20,144 nt of DNA from a virus: positions 1 to 20,144 of the IMG/VR virus record IMGVR_UViG_3300046457_000011, one strand, 5' to 3'. A program made the position numbers and the translations under genes. Below the pieces are notes generated by a model that saw nothing but the letters and a program-made list of their open reading frames with translations, had not been told where the DNA came from and did not search any database. Shown one piece after another: positions 4,559 through 13,369 of the stretch (position 1 is the first letter of the stretch; each line of letters begins with the position of its first letter).

Positions 4559-6178
4559 TTACGGCGCGTCTAGCGCAGACGACGTCCAGCCGGTACCAAT
4601 GTCCGTGTTCGCCGTGGCATACGTGCCATTCCAGTCGTTGCCGTACCGGTAGTTAGTGCCCGTGGTCGTGGCGCACGAGAACGCGTACTGCGCTGCCGTG
4701 CCCCTCGGGTTAGTGGGCCGAACCTTGTTGCTGGATACGACGACGGAGGCGCAGTTAGTCGAGACGCGAATGCCGTAGTAAGGGCCGGTACCGCCCGACT
4801 GTCGCGCACCCTGCACAAAGTTCTGCCGGATCTGAATATCCGTAGAGTCGTTGATGAATACGCCATTGTTACCAGGGTCGCGAATCTGGTTATTCAGGAT
4901 GTTCGAGTTATCGCTGAACCCGGCGGTGATGCCGTTCGTACCGGCGCCCCACACAACGTTTCCGTCAACGTTGACGTTGTTCAGGTTCGAGCAACTGATA
5001 CCCGTAGCGGCCACGTTGGCAATCACGTTGTCAGCGACCGTGACACGGGACACCTGCACAAGCTGAATGCCATGTTGTGCGTTCGTGGTCGTGTCCATGG
5101 TGTTACCCACAATGGTCACGTTCAGGATGGTGCCGCTGGTCTCACCGCGCACGATGATCGCAGCGTCATAGCCGAGACCCTCGCGCATGGTGTTGCCCGT
5201 CACAGTGATGTTGCGCATCACCTGCGAAGCGTTCGTCTGCACACCGTTCGGATCCTTGGTGTCCTCGGTGTCAGTCAGGATGACCGACCGTAGGCGCACG
5301 CTGGAACCGCACTTGTTGAACGTGTTGCCGGTAACCGTGAGGTCTTCCCAGTTGTACGCGCTGACGCCGTACTGCGGGAGACCCTCAAACGTGTTGTCGC
5401 TGACTCGGATACGCCGGTGATACTTGGTGATCGTCGCAGCGTGAGAGCCAACTCCGCGCGGCCACGCGGTAGTTCCAGCGGTACCCGAGCCACCGAAGTA
5501 GCAGCCGGTTACCGCGATGTCCTCACACGGGGTGTGGTCGTAAGGGCCGAATCCGCCGAACTCCGCCGAGGACTTAGCTAGGTCAATCTGTAGCGCCTCG
5601 CTGAAATCCCGGCCACCCGGGTCTATGTAGCCAGCGAACGTGACGTTACGCACGCGCCCATGCAGCGTCGAGTTGAACTCAATCCCGTGATACCCGGGCA
5701 CGTCCCGAATCTCAAGGTCCGCCACGGTCAGGTTAGTTGCGTGCCCGAACGACATGCACATAGCCGAGCCCGTCATGCCCGGGGTGGTCCCCTGCATGTT
5801 CCACAGCCCACCCTCAATGGTGATGTTGCCGTTACCCGTGTATCCGCCGAAAGCCTGCCCGGCGTCGCCGTTCAGGAGCATGGTTCCGCCGTGGTTGCGC
5901 CGGAACTCCGCACCCTGCATCAGCGTGAGGCGAGTGTCCTGGTAAACCCGCAGCGTAGCGCCGAGCAGGTAGGTGCCCGGGGGCACAAGCACCCAGGCAC
6001 CACCCATGTCCCGCGCGTCGTTTAGTGCGAGCTGAATTGCAGCGTCCGAGTTGACAGCGCCGGACGAGTCAGCCCCGTAGTTCGTCACCATCAGCCACGA
6101 GCGCTGATTCATGGACTCAAGTCGACCGGCCGTAATGTCCATGCCGGGTAGCCACTCAGTGACTGGGGTTGCGACCAA
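4559..6178 (-). CDS. Tail spike / minor tail protein, pectate-lyase-like beta-helix
   Basis: This 539-aa protein has a short N-terminal attachment region (WLPGMDITAGRLESMNQRSW, seen in many actinophage minor tail proteins), then a Pectate_lyase_3-like entry (NYGADSSGAVNSDAAIQLAL, VPPGTYLL). Residues about 100-520 are a run of parallel beta-helix rungs with repeated xVTGNTF/VxVSDNxF-type turns. Such proteins bind and often cut surface polysaccharides during adsorption; the substrate cannot be inferred. The start is TTG at 6178, chosen because TAGGAG lies 6 nt upstream and overlaps the stop of the tail-tip gene; no ATG or GTG upstream or nearby has a comparable site. It is the last tail gene before lysis, and catalytic residues could not be assigned with confidence. 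Confidence 0.8.
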   Translation of the reverse strand: MVATPVTEWLPGMDITAGRLESMNQRSWLMVTNYGADSSGAVNSDAAIQLALNDARDMGGAWVLVPPGTYLLGATLRVYQDTRLTLMQGAEFRRNHGGTMLLNGDAGQAFGGYTGNGNITIEGGLWNMQGTTPGMTGSAMCMSFGHATNLTVADLEIRDVPGYHGIEFNSTLHGRVRNVTFAGYIDPGGRDFSEALQIDLAKSSAEFGGFGPYDHTPCEDIAVTGCYFGGSGTAGTTAWPRGVGSHAATITKYHRRIRVSDNTFEGLPQYGVSAYNWEDLTVTGNTFNKCGSSVRLRSVILTDTEDTKDPNGVQTNASQVMRNITVTGNTMREGLGYDAAIIVRGETSGTILNVTIVGNTMDTTTNAQHGIQLVQVSRVTVADNVIANVAATGISCSNLNNVNVDGNVVWGAGTNGITAGFSDNSNILNNQIRDPGNNGVFINDSTDIQIRQNFVQGARQSGGTGPYYGIRVSTNCASVVVSSNKVRPTNPRGTAAQYAFSCATTTGTNYRYGNDWNGTYATANTDIGTGWTSSALDAP

Positions 6179-6187
6179 TGGAGACTC

Positions 6188-9100
6188 CTAAAGTGAGGCG
6201 ATAGCGGGGCGCGAAAGCGATACCGACTCACCGGCCGAATGGCCCTTAGTGACGCCGTTCATCGCCCGCGTGACGCTGAATCGCTGAGCATTGTTGACCT
6301 GAAAATTGTCGAAACTCGCCGTCACCGGGAGTGTCTGAGTGGTCCCGTTGCCCACCAGCGAACGGACGCCGACCGACCCAACTGCCGTTAGATCAGTGTC
6401 AGTTGCGACGATCTGCCACGCGTCCGGTTCCTTCGTGCCTCGCTGCCAGCACTTAGCGCTGATAGTCGAGCCGATGACCGACAGACGCAGGGTGTAGTAC
6501 GTGCCAACCACATAGTTGGACAGCGTGGCCGTGGCCCCTAGCTGCGTCTCGGCACCGTTGCGCTTTCGCAGGGTGAGCGTGATTGTCTGCCCGACGTGGG
6601 ACACCTGCGCCCGCACCATGTACATGTGCGTGGTGTCCGTGTAACGCGCCATGACAAACGCGTAGTTGGGCGTGGTAACGGCCGTCTTATCGAGCGCCCA
6701 ATCCGCCTGCACATCCACATCAGCGCTCGGTGAAGGGACGTACGTGTACCGCAGGACGTTCGCGGAGTTCATGACGTGCTGTCCGACAGTGCCATTAACG
6801 GCGTAGTCAGCAGCGACACCACCCGTGAACGCCCATGCCTGCCCCGTGTCCGCCGTGCCCCAGCCACTAGCGACCGTGCGCGTGAGCGAGTCACTTACCG
6901 CGAGCCCGTCCGTGGTTACTGCCTTAGGCGCCCACACGTACACGGGCTGCGCCGGAGGGGTCGAGCCGATACGGGGACGCACACGGCCACGGGAGGCAAG
7001 CGCGGGCGACGCTAGGACCGACTCAAGGTACGTCCACTGACCGGCCGGTACCGGGTAGCCAGTACCCAGACCACCGGTAGAGATGAACGTTCCTGCCGAG
7101 TTGTAGAAATGGATAGTCGGCTGTACGTCCGGCAGAGCCACCGGCGAGTAAACCCACATACCGACTCGCACGGACTTACCCGGGATGACAGTGCCCACGG
7201 CGCTGATAGTCCCGACTGCACCCACAACAGCAGACGTGCCATTCGGCGTGATCGCCAGCGAGGCAACGGCCCGAGGATGGACTACCGCAGTAGACCGAGC
7301 AATCGTGGAATTCTCGACGCTCCAACCGCTGATATCCGTTTCGAAGTACGGGTTAGCCGTGGTGACCAGGCCACCCACAGCGTCCACCCGCATGCGCTCC
7401 CCCGCCACATCAATATCAAACGGCGTTTCCTGCGGGGCTTCCGTCCACTTAGGTCCGACAGTCGTCTGAGTGATCAGGGTCGTGTCAGCGGTACCAGCGG
7501 CCTGCGCAACGATCGTTCCGTCCGTGTCAGCCTTAATGGTGTGCGTCGGGTTGTCTGCCTGCGCCACGTTCCAGGGACCGCCCGGCGAACAGTTCAGCGT
7601 GACTTCCCACCGGTACGGCTCAAGCACTTCCGAGTAGCCCTCAACAATCAGGTCTACATCCTCGTGCGAGAGCCACGGCGGTAGGTCCGTAAGCCGAATC
7701 AAGTCCCCCTCGCGCAGACGCAGTACGCCCGGGATAAGGGACTCCGCGCCCGGCTTGTGAAGCATCAGCGTCACGGACGGGTAGCGCGCCCCGTCGTAAG
7801 TCCCCAGGTGCAGCAACCAGTTGGCCATAGGCTCAGGCTGCGTGTCATCGCTGAGGGACAGCGTCACTTCCTCGTCGTACCTGCCGATACCCAGGGGCGG
7901 AGCCTGAACAGACAGCGTGCCGTCCGCCAGGAACGCTCTACCGGCCGAACCCCCCTCGCGGGAAACCGTGATGTCATTTCGCACGGCGCTGTCGTCGTCG
8001 ACCGGATCCAAGTCAGCCTGTAGGCCAGCCTCGTTGTAGGGCAGTGTCAGGACGGGATCCTGCGTGTACATCGACGACCGGTCACGGAACACCAGGCCCG
8101 TACGGTCGCGCGATTCGAGGAACATTCCGCCGTCTGCGTCGCTCGCAGCCTGTAGCAACTCCACCAGCTTGTCAGGCTTTTGCGGGCCTACGCGCGCGGG
8201 AGTCAGGCGCCCGGGTACGCGCGATATGGGAACTTGCTCTTCCTGCCCGAGACGCAGCACACGAGTCCACGCACTCTCGCCGCTGAACGCTCTATCCGAT
8301 CCGTCTAGCAGCGTGGAGTTGGAGACAGGCAGCACCGTGAGGTGACCAATGGCCCAACCCTCGTACCCTGCGCCCCAGTTGGCCGTTACGGCACTCAGGC
8401 GCCCGGCCGTACCCGCGAGCGTCTCTGTGATGATTCCGCGACTACCGCCGACATCCTGCCAACCAATCTGCCAGGTGACCGTGCCCGCATCCTCACGGAC
8501 CCAAAACCGTAGACGGTTCCAGCCATGGAAGGTGTCAGCGCCGATGGCAATGGGCTTTTCCACGATCATGTTCGATCCGCCGTCATAGCCGCGAACCCGG
8601 GCGTGCTGATCCATCATGACGATTGCCCAGCGACGCACCGTGCCATTCGGCGACGAGAACGAAATGAACTCCGGACCCGGCTCTACATACGTCGGCGCCT
8701 TATCGTCAGCGTTGTAGACGAATTCAACTTGCCATTCGCCGCTAGGCATTGACGCCGGAATCGGGGCCGACAGAGTGCCACCGGCTTTGATCTTCGGTAG
8801 CGGATTCGATGACACCAGGTCGGACGCCGACGCCCAATCGACGTTAGCCATTGCCGCTGAGTCCACGCCGGGTATCGGCGAGTAGGCCCGTGTCGAGTTG
8901 CCCGCATCCTCCATCGGCCAGTAGGCCACGGGGTTGCCGGTAGGGATCCGTCGCCGCAGCGTCGAGTCAAGTGCCTTTAGCCCCTGGCCCATGCGCCGCA
9001 GAATGCCCGACGCCTCAAGCGGAACGAATACATCGGACTCGTCGGGGGTCCACTTAGCTGGCCACGTCGAGACTTCCCCAACGAACCTGTCTTCACGGTT

Positions 9101-9991
9101 CCGAACCTCAGCGCCACCGATCCGCGACCACGCCCGACCCGCACCGTCCGTGAAAGCCGTAGATCCCGCTGTAAGGCCCGTGAAATCCGGGGAGGCAACC
9201 ACGGTGCCATTGATGCCTGAACGGACCTCATAGCGGTAGCCACGCCCCACCATGGGCACACGCACGGGGGTGGACGCCAGATCAGTGCCGCCGATCCTCA
9301 GCGGGGCAGTGCTCGCGTAGGTCGACAGCGCCCCCGTCATCCAATACTCAGCGCCTAGCGGGACCCACGGACCGGCGATCGAGTCAGCCGTGTAGAACTG
9401 GAAATAGCGCCGTCCGGCCGTGGCGTCGAGCCGCATCGTCAGACGCACCGCCGCGCGATCCTTAAGGACCGGTAGGTAGCGCTGAAAATACCAATGCGTA
9501 TTCAGCGTGCCGTCAATGGTCTGACTGAAGATGATCAGGCCCGAGCTAATGCGGAGCTGCCAAGAGCGCTGATCCCCCGCGCGGTCCCACTTCGAAATGA
9601 TCGTCTGGTTAACCGGGCCATACCAGTTAGCGGCAATCTCGGCCCGAATATCAATGTCCCCCGTGATATCCAGCGGCGCAGTATCCGGCGTGCTGAATTC
9701 GTCACCGGCGACACCCTCAAGGTTGAGGTAAGTCTCATTGCCCGGGACCGAAACCCGAATCGGCGTGTTGCGGCCAATCTGCCCATACAGCGGCGACATG
9801 GCATTACGGGGCGAATACTGGCCCGACTTGTTGTTAAGCGTCAGCGACAGATGGGCGGGATCCGTGGCCGATCCCTGGTCTCGCCGTCCGCGCGATATCT
9901 GCTTAGCGTCACGCACATAGACGTCACCGCTAATGTCAGACCACGCGCCGTTAAGCCGTAGCTCCGTACGAATATCCAGCGGAAAGGCCAC
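6188..9991 (-). CDS. Large tail-tip protein (minor tail protein) with carbohydrate-binding-like domains
   Basis: At about 1267 aa this is the largest gene. The N-terminus (AFPLDIRTELRLNGAWSDIS, then SLTLNNKSGQYSPRNAMSPLYGQIG) is typical of actinophage minor tail proteins that form the tail hub. Residues about 95-290 and 360-590 look like LamG/concanavalin-type beta-sandwiches (ISKWDRAGDQRSWQLRI; PVAYWPMEDAGN). Residues about 620-850 resemble a baseplate-hub domain, and about 880-1250 hold two further beta-sandwich-like binding modules. It probably combines distal-tail, hub and receptor-binding roles, since no separate genes for these lie between the tape measure and the spike. The frame opens with GTG at 10000, but GTG 9991 is preferred because AGAGAGG would touch the former start and sits about 9 nt before the latter. 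Confidence 0.8.
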   Translation of the reverse strand: MAFPLDIRTELRLNGAWSDISGDVYVRDAKQISRGRRDQGSATDPAHLSLTLNNKSGQYSPRNAMSPLYGQIGRNTPIRVSVPGNETYLNLEGVAGDEFSTPDTAPLDITGDIDIRAEIAANWYGPVNQTIISKWDRAGDQRSWQLRISSGLIIFSQTIDGTLNTHWYFQRYLPVLKDRAAVRLTMRLDATAGRRYFQFYTADSIAGPWVPLGAEYWMTGALSTYASTAPLRIGGTDLASTPVRVPMVGRGYRYEVRSGINGTVVASPDFTGLTAGSTAFTDGAGRAWSRIGGAEVRNREDRFVGEVSTWPAKWTPDESDVFVPLEASGILRRMGQGLKALDSTLRRRIPTGNPVAYWPMEDAGNSTRAYSPIPGVDSAAMANVDWASASDLVSSNPLPKIKAGGTLSAPIPASMPSGEWQVEFVYNADDKAPTYVEPGPEFISFSSPNGTVRRWAIVMMDQHARVRGYDGGSNMIVEKPIAIGADTFHGWNRLRFWVREDAGTVTWQIGWQDVGGSRGIITETLAGTAGRLSAVTANWGAGYEGWAIGHLTVLPVSNSTLLDGSDRAFSGESAWTRVLRLGQEEQVPISRVPGRLTPARVGPQKPDKLVELLQAASDADGGMFLESRDRTGLVFRDRSSMYTQDPVLTLPYNEAGLQADLDPVDDDSAVRNDITVSREGGSAGRAFLADGTLSVQAPPLGIGRYDEEVTLSLSDDTQPEPMANWLLHLGTYDGARYPSVTLMLHKPGAESLIPGVLRLREGDLIRLTDLPPWLSHEDVDLIVEGYSEVLEPYRWEVTLNCSPGGPWNVAQADNPTHTIKADTDGTIVAQAAGTADTTLITQTTVGPKWTEAPQETPFDIDVAGERMRVDAVGGLVTTANPYFETDISGWSVENSTIARSTAVVHPRAVASLAITPNGTSAVVGAVGTISAVGTVIPGKSVRVGMWVYSPVALPDVQPTIHFYNSAGTFISTGGLGTGYPVPAGQWTYLESVLASPALASRGRVRPRIGSTPPAQPVYVWAPKAVTTDGLAVSDSLTRTVASGWGTADTGQAWAFTGGVAADYAVNGTVGQHVMNSANVLRYTYVPSPSADVDVQADWALDKTAVTTPNYAFVMARYTDTTHMYMVRAQVSHVGQTITLTLRKRNGAETQLGATATLSNYVVGTYYTLRLSVIGSTISAKCWQRGTKEPDAWQIVATDTDLTAVGSVGVRSLVGNGTTQTLPVTASFDNFQVNNAQRFSVTRAMNGVTKGHSAGESVSLSRPAIASL

Positions 9992-10009
9992 GGGCCCCAC
10001 CCTCTCTGT

Positions 10010-11776
10010 TTAACCGAATGCAGTTTGAACGCTTCCGCGCCCCTGCGTCTTTACGATGCGGCGGATTAGCCGCTTCATATCCTCGTCAGCGCCGGTGACA
10101 TCGACCACCATGCGCTGATCCATACGCGTAGCCGAACGGAAGACACCGTGCGGGTTGACGTCCATGGCCATCCCGGGGAGATCGCTGGTAAGCCCCTGTA
10201 GCTGCGAGCGCAGGCCGGGGGTTGCCTTGTCGATTCCCTTCATAAAGCCACCGATGACCATCTGACCGTTAGGGGTCAGGATCTTCCTATCCAGCGACTC
10301 AGGACCCTTCCAGCTAGTCAGCCTTGAGGTCAGGTCACCTAGCGTCGACTTGACGTTTCCGATCATCGACGAGATACCGCGAATGAATCCACGGATCAGT
10401 TCCTTACCGGCATTCAGCAGCGTTGCGCCGATGCCAGAAACCGCGTCCTTTGCCATCTGCGGAATACGCTTGACCTTCGCCACCAGGTCGGAAATGCCCT
10501 GCTGAATGGCAATCAGCATCCTGAGCGAAGCTGCCTTCATTGCATTCCACAGCATTCCGGCCAGGGGCCCGATTGCCTGAATGATTTTGCCGGGGAATTC
10601 AGTGAACATGCTGACGATAAAGTCCAGCGCCCCCGAAAGTGCCTGCTTCGCATACTCGAAAGCCTGCGAGAAATCGCCCCGCAGCAGCGCCGCAACCATC
10701 TTCAGAGCGGGCACAATCACTGTCTCGATAAACGCAGCCAGCTGATTAGCCAAAATGCCGGCCAGTTCGCCCACCAGGGCAATAATCGGGGTGATGATCG
10801 GCACGAGCGCCTTTACGATCTCGCCGAATGCACCGAACATCGGGATAAGCGCCTGCAAAATCGGGGTCAGCGCCGGTAGGAGCGCCACGACAAGCTGCAT
10901 AATCGGCGGAACAAGCGGCATTACCGCCTGAACTAGCGCTAGAAACGCGTCCACCAGGGCGCCGAGCACCGGGCCCAGCGCCTCAATGATCGGCCCGAGC
11001 GCCTGCCCCAGCATTTCAATGACCGGAGAGAGCCCGTCAAGGAGCTTGGCCAGGATCGGCCCGGCAACCTTGAGCATCTGACCCATAAGCTGACCGAGCA
11101 CGGGCAAAATCGTCTTGACCACGCCGCCGAGGGAATCAAAAACTCCCGCAGCCTCGCCCATTCCGCTGGAAAGACCCTGGATAAACCCGCCCAGACCCGC
11201 GCCCAGGTCGCCGAGTAGGCCACCAATGGACTCAATCAGCGGTTGCATCTTCTGCATCGCGGGCACTACGCCAGACAGCAGACCCTTAGCGAACTCGCCG
11301 AACCCCGCGACTAGCGGCTGAATCATCGGCCCGACCGTCTTGAAGATCGCGCCTATCTGCGGGGCGAGCGAATCAAAGATGCCCTTGAGCTGTCCGGCGG
11401 CATCCTTCAACGGACCAACAATCGGCTTGGCGAGATCCTGCATAGTCGACGTCACGTGATCCTTAAGACCCGTGAACGCGTCCTGTACACCCTTGTTTTG
11501 CGCTGCGATCTTCACGCCGAGACCAGCGAACGCCAGCCCCACACCCGCGAGCGCACCCGCAGCACCTACAGCGCCCGCAGACATCACCGCGAACGCCTTA
11601 GCGCCAATCGTGCCGACCGACAGCATGGCCTTACCCGCGTGCTGTGCACCCGTGGTCACGCCGTTCTGGATTGCCGCGCCCATTCGCTGTGCAGTCTGAG
11701 CCGCTCGCCGAGCCCCCGCCGCCAGCGCCGAAGTGTCGATACCGAGCCGCACTGTCATTGTTGCCAGTGTGGCCAT
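10010..11776 (-). CDS. Tape measure protein
   Basis: This 588-aa protein sets tail length and may leave the tail with the DNA. The N-terminus (VRLGIDTSALAAGARRAAQTAQRM) is the common tape-measure opening. Hydrophobic Ala/Gly/Leu-rich stretches at about residues 50-90 and 230-370 contain a loose repeat of the type LxPxIxxLxxxLxPII, as expected for a helical rod with membrane-seeking segments. About 590 residues would suggest a fairly short tail, near 90 nm by the usual 1.5 angstroms per residue. ATG 11776 is preferred to GTG 11782 because AAGGGGG ends 5 nt before the ATG. It follows the tail assembly chaperone pair by 13 nt, the usual place. Confidence 0.92.
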   Translation of the reverse strand: MATLATMTVRLGIDTSALAAGARRAAQTAQRMGAAIQNGVTTGAQHAGKAMLSVGTIGAKAFAVMSAGAVGAAGALAGVGLAFAGLGVKIAAQNKGVQDAFTGLKDHVTSTMQDLAKPIVGPLKDAAGQLKGIFDSLAPQIGAIFKTVGPMIQPLVAGFGEFAKGLLSGVVPAMQKMQPLIESIGGLLGDLGAGLGGFIQGLSSGMGEAAGVFDSLGGVVKTILPVLGQLMGQMLKVAGPILAKLLDGLSPVIEMLGQALGPIIEALGPVLGALVDAFLALVQAVMPLVPPIMQLVVALLPALTPILQALIPMFGAFGEIVKALVPIITPIIALVGELAGILANQLAAFIETVIVPALKMVAALLRGDFSQAFEYAKQALSGALDFIVSMFTEFPGKIIQAIGPLAGMLWNAMKAASLRMLIAIQQGISDLVAKVKRIPQMAKDAVSGIGATLLNAGKELIRGFIRGISSMIGNVKSTLGDLTSRLTSWKGPESLDRKILTPNGQMVIGGFMKGIDKATPGLRSQLQGLTSDLPGMAMDVNPHGVFRSATRMDQRMVVDVTGADEDMKRLIRRIVKTQGRGSVQTAFG

Positions 11777-11789
11777 GGACACCCCCTTT

Positions 11790-12125
11790 CTATTCCTCGT
11801 GGCGAACGGCCCCGCCCATCGCAGCGTTAGCCGCTAGGACGTCCATCCACACATCCCTGACAGTCTTCTTGCGCTTGAACCAAGTCGGGATGAAATCGCC
11901 CGGCTTGAGTTTCTTCTTAGCGCCCTGCGAATTCGCCACGGTCGCAGCGACAATGCCCGCGCTGACATCACCGCGCAGACGCACATCCAGGGGCCCCGTG
12001 AGTTTCTCGTATGCCATCCACTCAGTGAGTTCATGGGACGACACACGAGAAAGCATTTCGGCCACGGTCATACCGCCGAGGAAACCGGCCAGACGGAAAT
12101 AGAATTGCCGTTCTGGCCGGTCCAC
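11790..12125 (-). CDS. Tail assembly chaperone, downstream (T) part, expressed by -1 frameshift
   Basis: This 110-codon region resembles the T part of lambda-type G/GT chaperones: GFLGGMTVAEMLSRVSSHELTEWMAYEKL, a Gly/Ala-rich middle and a lysine-rich KKKLKPGDFIPTWFKRKK near the C-terminus. A GTG at 12125 overlaps the upstream stop (TAGTG), so separate initiation is possible. However, a GGGAAAC slippery site and stem-loop at the junction favour translation as a 234-aa fusion with the upstream protein. In the family, the fusion binds the tail tube and tape measure proteins during tail assembly and is absent from the finished tail. The position just before the tape measure gene fits exactly. Confidence 0.8.
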   Translation of the reverse strand: MDRPERQFYFRLAGFLGGMTVAEMLSRVSSHELTEWMAYEKLTGPLDVRLRGDVSAGIVAATVANSQGAKKKLKPGDFIPTWFKRKKTVRDVWMDVLAANAAMGGAVRHEE

Positions 12126-12493
12126 TAGTTTCCCGTGAGTTCCTCCACATCACCAGCGGAAAGGCCGGACAGTCGAGTAGCAACGTCAGCGACACGCGAT
12201 AGCGCATCCGCCGACTTCTCACCCAGTCGCCTAACCTCCGCCTCGCTGCGGAAGAGTCGCTTGCCCTCTCCGTCGACCATGCAGGCGGCAGATAGTCGGG
12301 CCCGGTAGTTGTCCAGCGCCTTAGCCTTGTCGACACCGTCCATGCCATCGTTCATTAGCGAGGCTTCGAACTTGTCTCGGGCGGAACCGGTCATACCCTG
12401 AACCCGGACAGTGCCGCCCCACTCGGGAACCTCAACATCTTCAGAGCGAAGATCCTGGGCGCCGAGAATCTGATCAGCGGAAAGGTAAGCCAT
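11790..12493 (-). CDS. Tail assembly chaperone frameshift fusion (G-T)
   Basis: Reading frame 0 from ATG 12493 through the AAC codon ending at 12128 (122 residues), then slipping back one base, gives CTA GTG GAC CGG and continues in the downstream frame to 11790. The product would be 234 aa. In zero frame the ribosome meets TAG at once. The junction has the consensus slippery heptamer in the correct codon phase (G GGA AAC), a 7-nt spacer and a 12-bp stem-loop. The frameshift is predicted from sequence and from the conserved behaviour of this gene pair in siphoviruses. Confidence 0.75.
12085..12134 (-). other. Programmed -1 ribosomal frameshift signal
   Basis: The minus strand has GGGAAAC (12134-12128), then a 7-nt spacer TAGTGGA, then a stem-loop at 12120-12085. 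The stem pairs CCGGCCAG with CTGGCCGG (8 bp) and ACGG with CCGT (4 bp), with one bulged A and an 11-nt loop. The heptamer fits the X XXY YYZ rule in the zero frame, and the spacer is within the usual 5-9 nt range. The zero-frame stop codon directly follows the heptamer. Confidence 0.85.
12125..12493 (-). CDS. Tail assembly chaperone, upstream (G) part
   Basis: This 122-aa protein is the shorter product of the chaperone pair. It begins MAYLSADQILGAQDLRSEDVE, contains the typical EVPEWGGTVRVQGMTGSARDKFEASL region (a common actinophage G-type chaperone motif) and ends EELTGN at a TAG directly after the slippery heptamer. It should be made in excess over the 234-aa fusion; the two help assemble the tube protein around the tape measure. 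A weak AGGGG site lies upstream, and the start is 2 nt after the major tail protein stop, so translation is likely coupled. Confidence 0.82.
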   Translation of the reverse strand: MAYLSADQILGAQDLRSEDVEVPEWGGTVRVQGMTGSARDKFEASLMNDGMDGVDKAKALDNYRARLSAACMVDGEGKRLFRSEAEVRRLGEKSADALSRVADVATRLSGLSAGDVEELTGN

Positions 12494-12495
12494 AG

Positions 12496-12918
12496 TTAGA
12501 CCCCTGCGGTAATGGTCGGCTTACCCGACACCTTGAACGTGAGCTCGGCAGACAGCTTGTCGTCTACCGGCGCTTCCTGAGAGAACCCGGAAAGGATCGC
12601 GGCAAAGGCCCACGAACCCAGCGTGCCGGGGAACAGCATCTTGTAATTGCGGGGCGCCGAATCCTCGAAATCCGAAATCAGCGGGTCATGCGCCCGGGGG
12701 TCATAGTTGACCTCAACGGAAACTTCGCCGCCGTCCTTTAGACCTCCGATGAACTCGCGCCACCCGTTCGGCGAATCATGCGCGGTAACGTCGTACGTCT
12801 CGCGCTCAACCTCCGGACCCTTAACGCTGGTCACGTTGGCGATAGCGACAAACCCCTCAGTGGGGGTAAGGCCGTCACCTCGCTGTAGCTTGATGCCAAA
12901 CGCGTCTAGGCCAGCCAT
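12496..12918 (-). CDS. Major tail (tube) protein
   Basis: This 140-aa protein is placed between the tail terminator and the chaperones, the usual position of the tail tube subunit. The sequence is beta-rich: GFVAIANVTSVKGPEVERETYDVTAHDS, then WREFIGGLKDGGEVSVEVNYDP and a C-terminal LSAELTFKVSGKPTITAG strand pair, matching the lambda gpV/phage TTP family pattern. It would form the stacked rings of the tail. ATG 12918 has an AGGAAGG ribosome site, and the 20-bp inverted repeat ends 25 nt before the start, so this abundant protein may have its own control point. There is no extra Ig-like domain at the C-terminus. Confidence 0.87.
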   Translation of the reverse strand: MAGLDAFGIKLQRGDGLTPTEGFVAIANVTSVKGPEVERETYDVTAHDSPNGWREFIGGLKDGGEVSVEVNYDPRAHDPLISDFEDSAPRNYKMLFPGTLGSWAFAAILSGFSQEAPVDDKLSAELTFKVSGKPTITAGV

Positions 12919-12943
12919 ACGGTCACCTTCCTATCTTGTTCGC

Positions 12944-12963
12944 ACCTACTGAAATGAGTAGGT
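12944..12963. repeat. 20-bp inverted repeat, copy C
   Basis: The plus strand reads ACCTACTGAAATGAGTAGGT and the flanking C and G extend the arms to 8 bp. It fills most of the 46-nt gap between the tail terminator stop and the major tail protein start, ending 1 nt from the former stop codon. There is no U run, so it is not a typical terminator. Confidence 0.75.
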
Positions 12964-12964
12964 G

Positions 12965-13369
12965 TCAGGTTGTCTTGGTGAGCCACACCCGGTACTGAGC
13001 ATTGACATGCCGAATGCGCGGGTCTGAGTCCTTCACGAACTGGTGTTGGTCGTGCTTGATAGACACATCCTTGAAACCGGCCACGATCAGCGGCACACGG
13101 TCAAGGGCAGCGTCTACCGCAGCGAAGATGTCCGCAGCCTCAGCGTTGCCCGGATAGTCGGACCACACGTGAACAACAATCAGCGTGTCTAGTCCCTGGT
13201 GATCGTGCGCATCGTCGGCAGTCTCCGTGATCGAGCCAATGGACACGTACGGCAACACCGCACCCTCAGGCACCTCGTCATAGACACCAGTGACTAGGGC
13301 GCTTAGCGCCGTCGAGCCTTTCAGCTTGGCGAACACCGCCGTCTGTAGGGGCCGTACAGCCGTAGCCAT
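12965..13369 (-). CDS. Tail terminator protein
   Basis: This 134-aa protein begins MATAVRPLQTAVFAKLKGSTAL and fits the DUF3168/lambda gpU-like tail terminator family: an N-terminal helix, YDEVPEGAVLPYVSIGSITETADDA, a central LIVVHVWSD strand, and RVPLIVAGFKDVSI followed by a C-terminal HVNAQYRVWLT strand. Such proteins cap the finished tail tube and join it to the head. The start is ATG 13369, overlapping the neck protein stop as TGATG; the GTG just before it is less likely. It sits between the gp10-like neck protein and the major tail protein, as in many siphoviruses. Confidence 0.82.
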   Translation of the reverse strand: MATAVRPLQTAVFAKLKGSTALSALVTGVYDEVPEGAVLPYVSIGSITETADDAHDHQGLDTLIVVHVWSDYPGNAEAADIFAAVDAALDRVPLIVAGFKDVSIKHDQHQFVKDSDPRIRHVNAQYRVWLTKTT

